In this document: positions 1-10,033 of the stretch, piece by piece
Layout of the letters: each line of letters begins with the position of its first letter
How positions within the stretch are numbered: the first letter of the stretch is position 1
DNA from: Thermus parvatiensis
Lineage (GTDB): Bacteria > Deinococcota > Deinococci > Deinococcales > Thermaceae
Assembly (NCBI RefSeq): GCF_001535545.1
Contig: NZ_CP014141.1
Span: 434,001 to 498,000, forward strand
DNA length: 64,000 nucleotides
Direction of reading: 5' to 3'
Notes under the pieces: model-generated
Told to the model about the DNA's origin: nothing
Databases searched by the model: none
The model's input: the letters and a program-made list of their open reading frames with translations, nothing else
Translations under genes and position numbers: made by a program

Positions 1-1
1 C

Positions 2-574
2 CTTCCGGGGGTGATCACCGTTCAGGTCTTCGTGGCCCTCCTCAACTACAACTTCGGGGCCATCAACCGGCTCCTGGGAGTCTTAGGCATCTACCCCATC
101 CCCTGGCTCAACGACCCCGACTGGGCCAAGGTGGCCATCCTCCTGGTGAACCTGTGGCTTGGCTTCCCCTACATGATGACCGCCACCTTGGGGGCTCTTT
201 CCACCATCCCCGACGAGCTCTACGAGGCGGCCAAGGTGGACGGGGCCACCCCCTGGCAGGCCCTTCGCCACATCACCCTCCCCCTTCTGGAGAAGCCCAT
301 GCTGCCCATCCTCCTCTCCTCCTTCGCCTTCAACTTCAACAACTTCTACCTCATCTACCTCCTCACCGGGGGTGGCCCGGCCCAGGAGGGCCGTCTGGCC
401 ACGGCCCAGGCTACGGACATCCTTATCTCCTGGGCCTACAAGACCGCCTTCAGCGCCGAGGGGCAGTCCGCCTACGGCCTGGGGGCGGCCATCAGCCTCC
501 TCATCTTCGCCATCACCGTGGCCATCAGCCTGGTGAACTTCCGCATCACCGGAGCCCTGAGGGAGGTGAAGTAG
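2..574 (+). CDS. malF: Maltose-type sugar ABC transporter permease (MalF-like), 5' truncated by window edge
   Basis: C-terminal 190 residues of an inner-membrane permease for sugar uptake; the reading frame is open to the first base, so the N-terminus lies outside the window. Hydrophobic helices alternate with short polar loops. The cytoplasmic EAA loop that docks on the ATPase is present as ELYEAAKVDGATPWQ, followed by ITLPLLEKP. The stop codon is directly abutted by the GTG of the next permease, so the two are translationally linked. MalF-type permeases pair with a MalG partner, a binding protein and a MalK ATPase; the last two are not in the window. The substrate (maltose, trehalose or related) is inferred from family and from the adjacent GH13 glycosidase. 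Confidence 0.88.
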   Translation, partial: LPGVITVQVFVALLNYNFGAINRLLGVLGIYPIPWLNDPDWAKVAILLVNLWLGFPYMMTATLGALSTIPDELYEAAKVDGATPWQALRHITLPLLEKPMLPILLSSFAFNFNNFYLIYLLTGGGPAQEGRLATAQATDILISWAYKTAFSAEGQSAYGLGAAISLLIFAITVAISLVNFRITGALREVK

Positions 575-1894
575 GTGCGGCGGCTTCTGGCCTTCCTCCT
601 CGTGGGCCTCGCCCTTTACGGGGTCTACTGGTTTGCCCTAAACCGGCTCTTTGACGCGGGTTCCTACCGCAAGCAGGTGGCCTTCGGCAGCGTCTTCGTG
701 CCCTACGGCTGGGCCTATGCCCTGGGCATCCTTCTGGGCCTGGTCCTCCTGCTTCTCCTTTACAGCGTGATTCACACCGCCTTGGCCAACCGCCTTCAAG
801 GGCGCAGGCGAAGCCCCTGGCCCCTTTTCTGGCAGGGGGTGACCCACCTCTTCCTCTGGATCCTGATCCTCCTCGTCTACTACCCCGTGGTGCAGGTGGT
901 GGCCGCCAGCTTTGACCCCACCAACAACCTCTTCAGCTTCCGCAGGCCGGACACGGGGTTTCTCCTGCTGGACGCCAAGGTCATCCCCTACGTGCCCGAG
1001 CCCTCCTTGGAAAACTACGCCAAGTTGGTGGAGGGGGTGGTGCTCTACCCCTACCAGGTGGGCCTTCTCCTCCTCGGGGGGCTCGCCCTCTTGGGTGTGG
1101 CCCTCATCGGCCTCCTGAGGCGGCTTTTAACCCCGGAGGACTGGATGGACTTCTGGCAAGGAAGGCTCCTCCTCCTCCTGGCCCTGGCGGTCTTCGCCTT
1201 GGCCCTCACCCTTTCCCCCAGGCAGTTCACCGGACAAGGCACCGAGGCCAAGTTCCTGCTCTGGGTGCGCAACACCTTCCTCATCTCCGGGCTCACGGGA
1301 CTCCTCGCCGTGTTGCTCACCGCCACCGCGGGCTACGCCTTCGCCCGCTTCCGCCACCTGCCCGGCCGCTACCCCGTGCTCCTCTTCTTCATCTTCGTGC
1401 AGATGTTTCCCGGATTTCTGGCCCTGGTGGCCATCTACTACCTCCTTTCCCGGCTGGACCTCTTGAACACCTTCACCGGGCTCGTGCTGGCCTACTCTGG
1501 GGGGATCATCAGCTTCGGCACCTGGGTGTACAAGGGGTACCTGGAAAGCATCAGCCCGAGCCTCGAGGAGGCGGCCATGGTGGACGGGGCCACCAAGTGG
1601 CAGGTCTTCACCAAAATCCTCCTACCCCTTTCCGCCCCCATGTTCGTCTTCGTCTTCCTCCTGCAGTTCGTGGGCACCTACTCGGAGTTCGTCCTAGCCA
1701 ACCTGGTCCTCACGGGGGTGGAAAGCTGGAACGTGGGCGTGGGGCTTCGAAGCTTCACCACCGGCCAGTTCCAGACCAAGTGGGGGATCTTCGCCGCCGC
1801 CAGCGTCCTCGGTTCCCTGCCCATCCTCTTCCTCTTCTACGGCTTCCAGCAGTACTTCGTTTCCGGGTACACCGCAGGAGCGGTGAAGGAGTAG
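575..1894 (+). CDS. malG: Maltose-type sugar ABC transporter permease (MalG-like)
   Basis: 439-residue inner-membrane permease, partner of the preceding MalF-like protein. It begins with GTG immediately after the upstream TAG. It is longer than the roughly 280-300 residues usual for MalG: there is a hydrophobic helix at the N-terminus, and helices near residues 90-110 and 155-215 precede the conserved permease core. The core carries the EAA loop (LEEAAMVDGATKWQ, about residues 329-342) and a LPLSAPMF segment after it. Thermus and Deinococcus MalG proteins with extra N-terminal helices are known, so the length is probably genuine. It is followed after 4 nt by a GH13 glycosidase, consistent with import and breakdown of alpha-glucans. 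Confidence 0.88.
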   Translation: MRRLLAFLLVGLALYGVYWFALNRLFDAGSYRKQVAFGSVFVPYGWAYALGILLGLVLLLLLYSVIHTALANRLQGRRRSPWPLFWQGVTHLFLWILILLVYYPVVQVVAASFDPTNNLFSFRRPDTGFLLLDAKVIPYVPEPSLENYAKLVEGVVLYPYQVGLLLLGGLALLGVALIGLLRRLLTPEDWMDFWQGRLLLLLALAVFALALTLSPRQFTGQGTEAKFLLWVRNTFLISGLTGLLAVLLTATAGYAFARFRHLPGRYPVLLFFIFVQMFPGFLALVAIYYLLSRLDLLNTFTGLVLAYSGGIISFGTWVYKGYLESISPSLEEAAMVDGATKWQVFTKILLPLSAPMFVFVFLLQFVGTYSEFVLANLVLTGVESWNVGVGLRSFTTGQFQTKWGIFAAASVLGSLPILFLFYGFQQYFVSGYTAGAVKE

Positions 1895-1898
1895 CCCT

Positions 1899-3611
1899 AT
1901 GGCTCACTACCACGACCTCGAGCACATCCATCCCCCTCTGCCCGAGCTGGGAGAGGAGGTGACCCTCTACCTGGAAACTGAGGCCGAGGAAGGGCTCCTC
2001 CTTTACGAAAAGGACGGGGAGATCCACAAAAAACCCATGGAACCGGCCAAGGGGGGCCTAAGGGTGCGGGTTCCCGTGCACGTAAGCCCCTTTCGCTACT
2101 GCTTCCTCCTGCCCGAAGGCTTCTTGGGCAGCCACGGCCTGGAAAAAACCCTTCCCCGCTACGACCGTTTCTTCCACCTCCTGGCGGGATCCCTTCCCCC
2201 CTGGTGGGCCCTGGGCACCGTGTATTACCAGATCTTCCCCGACCGCTTCCGCCAGGGGCGAAAGGAGCTTGCCCCCAAGGATGGGGAATGGCTTCTCATG
2301 GGCAGGCCCATCCGCAAGAAGGCCTGGGACGAACCCCCTGGGCCAGAAGGGGCTTGGGAGTTCTACGGGGGGGATCTTTGGGGGATCCTGGAAGCCCTCC
2401 CTTACCTGGAGGCCTTGGGGGTGGAAACCCTCTACCTAACCCCCATCTTCCAAAGCCCAAGCAGCCACCGCTACGACACGGAAGACTACCTGCGGGTGGA
2501 CCCCCACCTGGGAGGAGAGGAAGCCCTGGAAGCCCTCTTCCAGGCTTTGGAAAAGAGGGGCATGCGCCTGGTGCTGGATGGCGTCTTCAACCATGTGGGA
2601 GCCACCCACCCCTGGTTTCAAAGGGCCCTAAAGGACCCGGAAAGCCCAGAGCGGAGCATGTTCACCTTTTACCCCGATGGCTCCTACGCCACCTTCTGGG
2701 GGTAAAGTCCATGCCCAAGCTGGACTATGCCTCCCCCCTCACCCAGGAGCGCTTCGTCCATGGGCCAAGAGCCCCCATCCGCTACTGGATGCGCCTGGCC
2801 CACGGCTTCCGGCTGGATGTGGCCCACTCCATCGGGGAAGGGGGGACCAACCGCAAGAACGCCCGCTGGCTTCGCGCCTTAGCCCGGGCCGCTAAGGAGG
2901 AAAGACCCGAGGCCGTAGTCTTCGGGGAACTTTCCTACGACGCCATCCCCACCCTGCGGGCCCACACCCTGGACGGGGCCATGCACTACGCGGGCTTCGC
3001 CCACCCGGTGATGGAGTGGCTCTCCGGGCGGGACGTGCATGGGAAAGCGGTGTCCGTGGAGGCCCAGGCAGCCTGGGCGGCGCTTTGGGACCATTACCAG
3101 GCCCTACCCCTCCAGGTACGCCACGCCATGTACACCTTCGTCTCCTCCCACGACATCCCCCGGGCCCTTTGGCGACTAAGGGGGACAAGGAGCGCTTCAA
3201 GCTGGCCTATGCCCTCCTCTTCGCCTTCCCCGGAAGCCCCGCCGTCTACTACGGGGACGAGGTGGGCCTTTCCCAGCCCAACCCCTACGAGGTCTGGCGG
3301 GGGGACCCCTACTGCCGCGCCCCCTTCCCCTGGGATGAGGCCCTTTGGGACAAGGACCTTCTCGCCTTCCTCCGGCGCCTCATCCTCCTCAAGAAGACCC
3401 ACCCCGCCTTGAGGCTCGGGGGCTTCTCCCCCTCAAGGCCCCCCCGGGGGTCCTGGCCTTCGGGCGGCGCCACCGGGGGAGGGAGGTCTGGGCCTTCTTC
3501 GCCAAGGAAGAGGTACGCCTCTCCCTTCCCCGAGGGGTGGACCTCCTTTCGGGAAGGGAGGTGGCGGGGGAGGTGGAGGCGCGGTACCTCCTCCTGGAGC
3601 CTTTAGAATGA
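1899..3611 (+). pseudogene. GH13 alpha-amylase/neopullulanase family glycosidase, three frame breaks
   Basis: Would encode about 571 residues hydrolysing alpha-glucosidic bonds, probably on imported maltodextrins. All four GH13 signatures are visible but sit in three frames: DGVFNHVG (region I, near 2577), GFRLDVAH with the nucleophile Asp (near 2807), VFGEL with the acid/base Glu (near 2920), and SSHD (near 3145). The frame breaks at G2698-2702, G3180-3184 and C3428-3432; each is repaired by adding one base to the run, giving FWGVKS, LRGDKER and SPLKAPPG. Identical sign and context in all three, and the same defect in essential genes of this window, favour sequence error over true decay. ATG at 1899 lies 4 nt after malG. 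The stop overlaps the next start as ATGA. Confidence 0.8.
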
Positions 3612-3955
3612 AGGGGATGCGCCTCAAGCGGTTTAGGGGGAAGGTGCGGCGGGTGGCGCGAAAGAAGGTTGAGGCCCCGGTGGACCTCCTTGCTGAAGCG
3701 GAGGCCCTCCATAAGGAGGGCGCCGGTGCGCAGGGCTTTCGGGAGCGGCTACGTGCCCTGATAGAAGGGGCTCAGCGCCGCTGGGAGGCCCTGAGCCTCG
3801 AGGAAAGGGAGCAACTGCTCTCCCAGATCACGGCCCTCCTGACCCTGCTTCCCGCGGGGAGGCTTGGGCGGTTGGGCCTTCTAGCGGCCAAGGGGGCTCA
3901 GCTCGCGGCGAAGAGGGAGGTTCTTTCCCTGCTCCTTAAGCTCCTGAAGCGCTAA
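3608..3955 (+). CDS. Small basic helical protein of unknown function
   Basis: 115 residues, not recognised. The N-terminal 20 residues are strongly basic (KRFRGKVRRVARKK). The rest reads as amphipathic helices rich in Leu, Ala, Glu and Arg, ending in a Leu/Lys-rich tail (LLLKLLKR). There is no signal peptide and no Cys. The ATG overlaps the GH13 stop (ATGA), so it is probably co-transcribed with the sugar genes; mutS2 downstream has its own -10 box. Coding is supported by GC-rich third positions and the stop-start overlap only. Confidence 0.6.
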   Translation: MKGMRLKRFRGKVRRVARKKVEAPVDLLAEAEALHKEGAGAQGFRERLRALIEGAQRRWEALSLEEREQLLSQITALLTLLPAGRLGRLGLLAAKGAQLAAKREVLSLLLKLLKR

Positions 3956-3963
3956 GCCCGGGG

Positions 3964-3969
3964 TATACT
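3964..3969 (+). promoter_or_regulatory. -10 box (TATACT) of leaderless mutS2
   Basis: TATACT ends 8 nt before the GTG start of mutS2. No Shine-Dalgarno lies between, as expected for a leaderless transcript. Confidence 0.65.
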
Positions 3970-3977
3970 CTTTCTTT

Positions 3978-6211
3978 GTGCGGGACGTCCTCGAGGTCCT
4001 GGAATTCCCCCGGGTCCGGGCCCTATTGGCGGAGAGGGCCAAGACCCCCTGGGCCGGGAGCTCGCCCTGGCCCTCGCCCCCCTCTCCCAGGAGGAGGCGA
4101 AGCGGCGGCACGAGCTCACGGGAGAGGCCCTCAGCTACCCCTACGCCCTTCCCGAGGCGGGGGCCTTAAGGGAGGCCTACGGGAGGGCCCTCGCGGGGGC
4201 GAGGCTTTCCGGCCCCGAGCTCCTACGCGCGGCCAAGGCCCTGGAGGAGGCCATGGCCCTGAAGGAGGAGCTCCTTCCCCTGAAAAACGCCTTAAGCCAG
4301 GTGGCGGAGGCCATTGGGGACCACACCCCCTTCCTGGAGCGGGTGCGGAAGGCCCTGGACGAGGAGGGGGCGGTGAAGGACGAGGCGAGCCCGAGGCTTG
4401 CCCAGATCCGAAAGGAGCTCAGGCCCCTCCGCCAGCAGATCCTGGACCGTCTCTACGCCCTTATAGACCGCCACAGGGAGGCTTTCCAAGACCGCTTCGT
4501 CACCTTGAGGCGGGAGCGCTACTGCGTCCCCGTGAGGGCGGGGATGGCCCAGAAGGTGCCGGGCATCCTCCTGGACGAGTCCGAATCGGGGGCAACCCTC
4601 TTCATAGAGCCCTTCTCCGTGGTCAAGCTCAACAACCGCCTCCAGGCCCTGAGGCTAAAGGAGGAGGAGGAGGTGAACCGCATCCTCCAGGACCTCTCCG
4701 AGAGGCTCGCCAAGGACGAGGGGGTGCCGAAGACCTTGGAGGCCCTGGGCCTTTTGGACCTCGTCCAGGCCCAGGCCGCCTTGGCCCGGGACCTGGGGCT
4801 TTCCCGCCCTGCTCTTGGAGAGCGGTACGAGCTCTACCGGGCCTTCCACCCCCTGATCCCGGAGGCCGTGCGGAACTCCTTCGCCCTGGACGAGACGAAC
4901 CGCATCCTCCTTATCTCCGGGCCCAACATGGGGGGGAAGACCGCCCTCCTCAAGACCCTGGGCCTTGCCGTCCTCATGGCCCAGTCCGGCCTCTTCGTGG
5001 CGGCGGAAAAGGCCCTTTTGGCCTGGCCTGACCGGGTCTTTGCCGACATAGGGGACGAGCAGTCCTTGCAGGAAAACCTCTCCACCTTCGCCGGGCACTT
5101 AAGGCGCCTCAAAGAGATGCTGGAGGAGGCCACCCCCACGAGCCTCGTCCTCATTGACGAGCTCGGAAGCGGCACCGACCCCGAGGAGGGGGCGGCCCTT
5201 TCCCAGGCCATCCTCGAGGCCCTCCTGGCGCGGGGGGTAAAGGGGATGGTCACCACCCACCTCTCCCCCCTAAAGGCCTTCGCCCAGGGGAGGGAAGGCA
5301 TCCAAAACGCCTCCATGCGCTTTGACCTCGAGGCCTTGCGCCCCACCTACGAGCTCGTTTTGGGGGTGCCGGGACGGAGCTACGCTCTGGCCATCGCGAG
5401 GAGGCTCGCCCTCCCCGAGGAGGTCCTCAAGCGGGCCGAGGCCCTTTTGCCCGAGGGGGGGCGGCTGGAGGCCCTTCTGGAGAGGCTCGAGGCCGAGCGC
5501 CTGGCCCTGGAGGCGGAGCGGGAGCGCCTGAGGCGGGAGCTTTCCCAGGTGGAGAGGCTTAGGGAGGCCCTGGCCGAGCGGGAGGCCCGTTTTGAGGAGG
5601 AGCGGGCGGAAAGGCTTAAGGCCCTCGAGGAGGAGGTGCGGGCCGAGCTCCTCAAGGTGGAGGCCGAGCTCAAGGCCCTCAAGGAGAAGGCCAGGAACGA
5701 GGGCAAGCGGGACGCCCTCCGGGAGCTCATGGCCCTCCGGGAGCGCTACGCCAAGAAGGCCCCGCCGCCCCCGCCTCCGCCGGGCCTCGCCCCCGGGGTC
5801 TTGGTGGAGGTGCCGTCCTTGGGCAAACGGGGCCGGGTGGTGGAGCTCAGGGGGGAGGAGGTCCTGGTCCAGGTGGGCCCCCTGAAGATGAGCCTCAAGC
5901 CCCAGGAGGTGAAGCCCCTTCCCGAGGCCGAACCGGGCAAGCCCCTCCTCGCCAAGCCCCGGCGGGAGGTGAAGGAGGTGGACCTCCGGGGCCTCACGGT
6001 GGCCGAGGCCCTCCTGGAGGTGGACCAGGCCCTGGAGGAGGCGCGGGCCCTGGGCCTTTCCACCCTCCGCCTCCTCCACGGCAAGGGGACGGGGGCCCTA
6101 AGGCAAGCCATCCGCGAGGCCCTCCGCCGGGACAAGCGGGTGGAAAGCTTCGCCGATGCCCCGCCCGGCGAGGGGGGGCACGGGGTCACCGTGGTGGCGC
6201 TTCGGCCTTGA
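3978..6211 (+). CDS. mutS2: Endonuclease/ATPase MutS2 (one frame break)
   Basis: About 744 residues after repair. MutS2 is a MutS paralogue without the mismatch-recognition domain; it acts on recombination intermediates and, in some bacteria, on stalled ribosomes. Seen here: Walker A GPNMGGKT (near nt 4919), Walker B LIDELGSGTDPEEG (near 5150), a TTHLSPLK switch, a long charged coiled coil (nt 5450-5750), a basic/Pro linker and a C-terminal Smr nuclease domain (VDLRGLTVAEA, LLHGKGTGAL). The first 24 codons (GTG 3978) are in another frame: adding one C to the run 4045-4049 joins AKTPLGRELAL to the main frame. The 3' end overlaps the convergent LOG gene by 26 bp. Probably functional, with the break an indel error. 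Confidence 0.85.
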
Positions 6212-6839
6212 GGGCCTTGACCACCTCCTCTGGCTCGTCCACGAGGTGGAAAAGCTGGAGGTCCTCTGGCCCCACCGCCTTTTGGTCCCGGAGGAAGGCG
6301 AGCCAGCGGACGAGCCCTTCCCAGTAGCCCCGGTCCATAAGGAAGACGGGGAAGCGGTGGACCTTTTCCGTTTGGATGAGGACCAGCACCTCGGAGAGCT
6401 CGTCCAGGGTGCCGAACCCCCCGGGCAGGAAGACGAAGCCCACGGCGTAGCGGACGAAGAGGACCTTGCGCACGAAGAAGTAGCGCAAGGAGAGGGCGTG
6501 GGTCTGGTAGGAGTTGGGCTTTTGCTCGTGGGGGAGTTCTATATTCAGGCCCACGCTCACCCCGCCTGCCTCGTAGGCTCCCCGGTTCACCGCCTCCATC
6601 ACCCCAGGCCCGCCCCCCGTCACCACCCCGAAGCCCGCCCGGGCCAGGGCCTGCCCCAGGCGATAGCCCAGGGCATAGGCAGGGTGGCCCTCGCCGAAGC
6701 GGGCGGAGCCGAAAACGGAGACCAGGGGCACCTCTATCTCCGAGAGGGTTTCAAACCCCTCCACGAACTCCGCCAGGATGCGGAAAAGCCGCCAGCTGTC
6801 CTCGTGGTGGAGCTGGTCTATGAGGGGCTTCTTGGGCAT
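6186..6839 (-). CDS. LOG family protein (putative cytokinin riboside 5'-monophosphate phosphoribohydrolase)
   Basis: 217 residues. It has the Rossmann-like LOG fold signatures: VFGSARF near residue 42, [14 protein letters not shown] (residues 75-88) and the family hallmark PGGFGTLDE (residues 139-147) that holds the catalytic Arg/Glu site. Family members release ribose 5-phosphate from nucleoside monophosphates; many were once called lysine decarboxylases in error. No signal peptide, so cytoplasmic. The promoter is TAAGCT, 6 nt before the ATG, suggesting a leaderless mRNA. Convergent with mutS2 and overlapping its end. The physiological substrate in Thermus is unknown. Confidence 0.85.
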   Translation of the reverse strand: MPKKPLIDQLHHEDSWRLFRILAEFVEGFETLSEIEVPLVSVFGSARFGEGHPAYALGYRLGQALARAGFGVVTGGGPGVMEAVNRGAYEAGGVSVGLNIELPHEQKPNSYQTHALSLRYFFVRKVLFVRYAVGFVFLPGGFGTLDELSEVLVLIQTEKVHRFPVFLMDRGYWEGLVRWLAFLRDQKAVGPEDLQLFHLVDEPEEVVKALKAEAPPR

Positions 6840-6868
6840 GCCTTAAGCTTACCCTCTCCCCGGGGAGC

Positions 6869-7642
6869 CTAAAGCTCCTCCAGGCTCACCCGGCGCACGG
6901 CCTCCACCTTTTCCCCCAGGCGCTCGGCCAGGGCCCGGTAGGCCTCCGGGTCTCCGGTGACGAAGTGGAGGGTCCGGCCCTGGCCCTCCGGGTTGAGGAG
7001 CCCCTCGGCCTCGAGGGCCCTCGCCACCTCCCGGGCGGTGAGCTCGGCGGAGTCCAGGAGGGCCACCCCGGGGAGGACCGCGCCGATGGCCCCCTTGAGG
7101 AAGGGGTAGTGGGTGCACCCCAGGATCAGGGCCTCGAGGTCCTTGGGGGCGTCCTCGAGGTAGTGGCGGGCCACGAGGAGGGCCACGGGGTCGTCCCAAA
7201 GCCCCTCCTCCACCAGGGGGACGAAGAGGGGGCAGGCCTTGGCCCAGGCCAGGTCCACGTACCTGGGGTAGGCCCCGCTTTCCACCGTGGCCTGGGTGCC
7301 GATGAGGCCCACCTTCCGGAAGCCGCGGGCGGCCCTGGCGGCGGGCTCCACCACCCCGAAGACCGGCACGGAGAGGTCCTCGGCGAGGTCGGGCAGGGCG
7401 GCGGAACTCGCCGTGTTGCAGGCCACCACGATGGCCTTCACCCCCTGCCTCAGGAGAAAGCCCGCGATCTCCCAGGCAAAGCGGCGCACCATGGCGAGGG
7501 GCTTGCCGCCGTAGGGCACGCGGGCCGTGTCCCCGAAGTAGAGAAACTCCTCGCGGGGCAGGAGGCGGCGGAGGGCTTTGAGCACCGTGAGCCCCCCCAC
7601 CCCGGAGTCAAAGACGCCGATGGGAGCCTTGGGGTCCTTCAC
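6869..7642 (-). CDS. murI: Glutamate racemase
   Basis: 257 residues; interconverts L- and D-glutamate to supply D-Glu for peptidoglycan. Both catalytic Cys motifs are present: VACNTASS (residues 74-81) and GCTHYP (near 185), together with the N-terminal [10 protein letters not shown] and [11 protein letters not shown]. Length is normal for the family. The start is GTG, with TAGGAT (7651-7656) 8 nt upstream, so probably leaderless. It diverges from metK, whose own -10 is about 27 bp further on. Cytoplasmic cofactor-independent enzyme. Confidence 0.95.
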   Translation of the reverse strand: MKDPKAPIGVFDSGVGGLTVLKALRRLLPREEFLYFGDTARVPYGGKPLAMVRRFAWEIAGFLLRQGVKAIVVACNTASSAALPDLAEDLSVPVFGVVEPAARAARGFRKVGLIGTQATVESGAYPRYVDLAWAKACPLFVPLVEEGLWDDPVALLVARHYLEDAPKDLEALILGCTHYPFLKGAIGAVLPGVALLDSAELTAREVARALEAEGLLNPEGQGRTLHFVTGDPEAYRALAERLGEKVEAVRRVSLEEL

Positions 7643-7682
7643 GGGGCCCCATCCTACCTCTCTGGACGGAAAGGGGGGGTGC

Positions 7683-7712
7683 TATACTATCAGGGTTGCC
7701 CCGAAGGGGGCA
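7683..7712 (+). promoter_or_regulatory. metK -10 box (TATACT) and leader hairpin
   Basis: TATACT at 7683-7688 is followed by a leader of about 40 nt. The leader contains TGCCCC-GAAG-GGGGCA (7697-7712), a 6-bp stem with a 4-nt loop, and then AAGGAGG at 7721-7727. Too short for any SAM riboswitch class I know. Confidence 0.5.
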
Positions 7713-7735
7713 TCGGGGTAAAGGAGGTGCGCGCG

Positions 7736-8914
7736 TTGAGGCTGGTCACGTCTGAATCGGTTACCGAGGGGCACCCGGATAAGCTGGCCGACCGGATCTC
7801 CGACGCCATCCTGGACGCCCTCATCGCCCAGGACAAGAAGGCCCGGGTGGCGGCGGAGACCCTGGTGACCACCGGGCTCGTCTTCGTGGCCGGGGAGATC
7901 ACCACCGAGGGGTACGTGGACATCCCCAACCTGGTGCGCAAGACGGTGCGGGAGGTGGGGTACACCCGGGCCAAGTACGGCTTTGACGCCGACACCTGCG
8001 CCGTCCTCACCGCCATAGACGAGCAGTCCCCCGACATCGCCGGCGGGGTCAACCTCTCCTACGAGTGGCGGGTCCTCAAGTCCACCGACCCCTTGGACCG
8101 GGTGGGGGCCGGGGACCAGGGGCTCATGTTCGGTTACGCCACCGACGAGACCCCGGAGCTCATGCCCCTCCCCATCACCCTGGCCCACCGCCTCACCATG
8201 CGCCTCGCCGAGGTGCGGAAGACGGGGCTTCTGCCTTACCTCCGGCCCGACGGCAAGGCCCAGGTCACCGTGGTCTACGAGGGGGATAAGCCCCTTTACG
8301 TCAAGACCGTGGTGGTCTCCGCCCAGCACTCCCCCGAGGTGGAGCAGGAGCAATTGCGGGAGGACCTGATCCGGGAGGTGGTGCGCCAGGCCATCCCCCC
8401 GGAGTACCTGAAGGACGGGGAGACGGAGTACCTCATCAACCCCTCGGGCCGCTTCATCCTGGGCGGGCCCCACGCGGACACGGGGCTTACGGGCCGGAAG
8501 ATCATCGTGGACACCTATGGAGGGGCGGTGCCCCACGGGGGCGGCGCGTTCAGCGGCAAGGACCCCACCAAGGTGGACCGCTCCGCCAGCTACTACGCCC
8601 GCTACATGGCGAAGAACATCGTGGCGGCGGGGCTTGCGAGGAGGGCCCTCGTGGAGCTCGCCTACGCCATCGGCAAGGCCAGGCCCGTCTCGCTTAGGGT
8701 GGAGACCTTCGGCACCGGGGTCCTGCCCGACGAGAAGCTCACGGAGATCGCCAAGAAGGTCTTTGACCCGAGGCCCCTCGCCATCATTGAGGAGCTGGAC
8801 CTCCTGCGGCCCATCTACACCCCCACCTCGGCCTACGGCCACTTCGGCCGCCAGGGCTTCCCCTGGGAGGAGACGGACCGGGTGGAGGCCCTTAGGCGGG
8901 AGGCGGGGCTTTAG
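7736..8914 (+). CDS. metK: S-adenosylmethionine synthetase
   Basis: About 392 residues; makes SAM from Met and ATP. Signatures: [12 protein letters not shown] at the N-terminus, [12 protein letters not shown], the P-loop-like [16 protein letters not shown] and the C-terminal [17 protein letters not shown] at 7736 is chosen because AAGGAGG (7721-7727) then has an 8-nt spacing and the protein begins [10 protein letters not shown] as in most homologues. GTG at 7727, overlapping the Shine-Dalgarno, would add three residues (MRA) and is the alternative. Unlike many genes here it has a leader and a ribosome-binding site. Followed by a terminator shared with the convergent GGDEF gene. Confidence 0.95.
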   Translation: MRLVTSESVTEGHPDKLADRISDAILDALIAQDKKARVAAETLVTTGLVFVAGEITTEGYVDIPNLVRKTVREVGYTRAKYGFDADTCAVLTAIDEQSPDIAGGVNLSYEWRVLKSTDPLDRVGAGDQGLMFGYATDETPELMPLPITLAHRLTMRLAEVRKTGLLPYLRPDGKAQVTVVYEGDKPLYVKTVVVSAQHSPEVEQEQLREDLIREVVRQAIPPEYLKDGETEYLINPSGRFILGGPHADTGLTGRKIIVDTYGGAVPHGGGAFSGKDPTKVDRSASYYARYMAKNIVAAGLARRALVELAYAIGKARPVSLRVETFGTGVLPDEKLTEIAKKVFDPRPLAIIEELDLLRPIYTPTSAYGHFGRQGFPWEETDRVEALRREAGL

Positions 8915-8937
8915 TACCGCCTTGCGTCGGCGTGAGG

Positions 8938-8962
8938 GCCCCGGCCTTTGGCCGGGGCTTTC
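8938..8962. terminator. Terminator between metK and the GGDEF gene
   Basis: GCCCCGGC-CTTTG-GCCGGGGC stem-loop (8938-8958) followed by TTTCC on the + strand. It lies between convergent genes and could serve both. Confidence 0.75.
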
Positions 8963-9978
8963 CTATTTGGGGGCTGCTTCCACCCGGTTTTTCCCCTTGC
9001 GCTTGGCCCGGTACATGGCCTCGTCCGCCCGGCGGAGGAGGGTGAGGGGAGTGTCGGTGGGGCGCGCCTCGGCCACGCCGAAGCTCGCCGTGATCCGCGC
9101 CACCGGGGGCACCGCCATGGCCTCCACCGCCTGCCGCAGGCGCTCCGCCAGGCGCAGGGCCTGGGGCAGGGGGTTTCCGGGAGGAGAAGGGCGAACTCCT
9201 CTCCGCCCAGGCGCACGGCGCGGTCGCTTCGCCGGATGTGGGCCTCGAGGCGTTGGGCGAGGGCCTGGAGCACCCGGTCCCCCACCTCGTGGCCGTGGGT
9301 GTCGTTCACCGCTTTAAAGCCGTCCAGGTCCAGGAGGATGAGGGAGAGAGGGCGGCCGTAGCGCTGCAGGCGGAAGAGCTCCCTTTCCAAAATGAGCTCT
9401 AGATAGCGGCGGTTCCTGAGCCCGGTGAGAAAGTCGGTGTAGGCGTCCAGTTGGGCCTCCATGTACCCTTCCTTCAGGCGCACCAGCAGGTAGAGGAGGC
9501 TCACGTAGGCCAGGTTCGCCCCGAGGAACTGGGCGAGGGCGTTGAGGTGGGCGGGCTGGAAGTGGCCGCGAAGCGCCCCCAGAACGGCCAGGAGGAAGAG
9601 GAGGAGGAGGTAGAGGCGGGCGAGGCTTAGGGCCCTCCGGGCGGGGAAGAAGAGGAAGGCGGAGAAGTAGACGAAGGGCACCCAGTAGGCTGCGGGGGAA
9701 AGGCCTAAGGGGTTGGGCTTGAGGAGGAGCTGGTAGGCGAGGCTTGCCAGGAGGTAGAGGGCGAGGAGGCCGTGGACCAGGGGGAGGAGCCAGGGGGCGG
9801 TGCCCGGCCGATAGTGGAGGAGGAGGCCCCCCAGGAGAAACCCCGTGGCGAGGATGGGGAGGAGGTGCCGGTCCACCGGGTCCAGCCCCACCTGGCTGGA
9901 GGCCCAGTAGGCGAGGGCGGTGAGGACACTTCCCAAGAGGAGAAGCCGGACGGCGAGGCGCCGCCTAGCGGGGATCAA
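8963..9978 (-). CDS. Membrane-bound GGDEF diguanylate cyclase (one frame break)
   Basis: About 338 residues after repair. The N-terminal ~175 residues form roughly five or six hydrophobic helices; a GGDEF domain follows: YTDFLTGLRNRRYLE, LDLDGFKAVND, and the active-site GGEEF. Such enzymes make cyclic di-GMP from two GTP. An RxxD inhibitory site is not obvious. The frame breaks at the G run 9169-9173; adding one base restores ETPLPQALRLAERL and the terminal RADEAMYRAKRKGKNRVE, ending at TAG 8963-8965. Without repair the C-terminus is a meaningless Arg/Pro-rich tail. The first start available in this frame is TTG at 9978; a slightly internal start is possible. Confidence 0.82.
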
Positions 9979-10033
9979 GGGGTCCAGGACCTCGAGGGTA
10001 GGGCGCAGCCTTCCCCAAGCTTACCTTAGGGCC

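Noticed and set aside
1899..3611. GH13 gene treated as true gene decay
   Set aside because: Three identical-sign single-base losses in G/C runs match those in essential genes; kept as broken in this sequence, but decay is not the favoured explanation.
6965..7726. N-terminal extension of metK by 250 codons in the same frame
   Set aside because: This stretch is the antisense of murI; homologues start near 7727-7736 where a Shine-Dalgarno exists.
7689..7735. SAM riboswitch before metK
   Set aside because: Leader is about 40 nt with one 6-bp stem; no known SAM riboswitch class fits.
9400..9700. Repeated GAGGAGGAG tracts as microsatellite repeats
   Set aside because: They are codon-biased Leu/Ala/Glu coding sequence read from the other strand, seen throughout the window.
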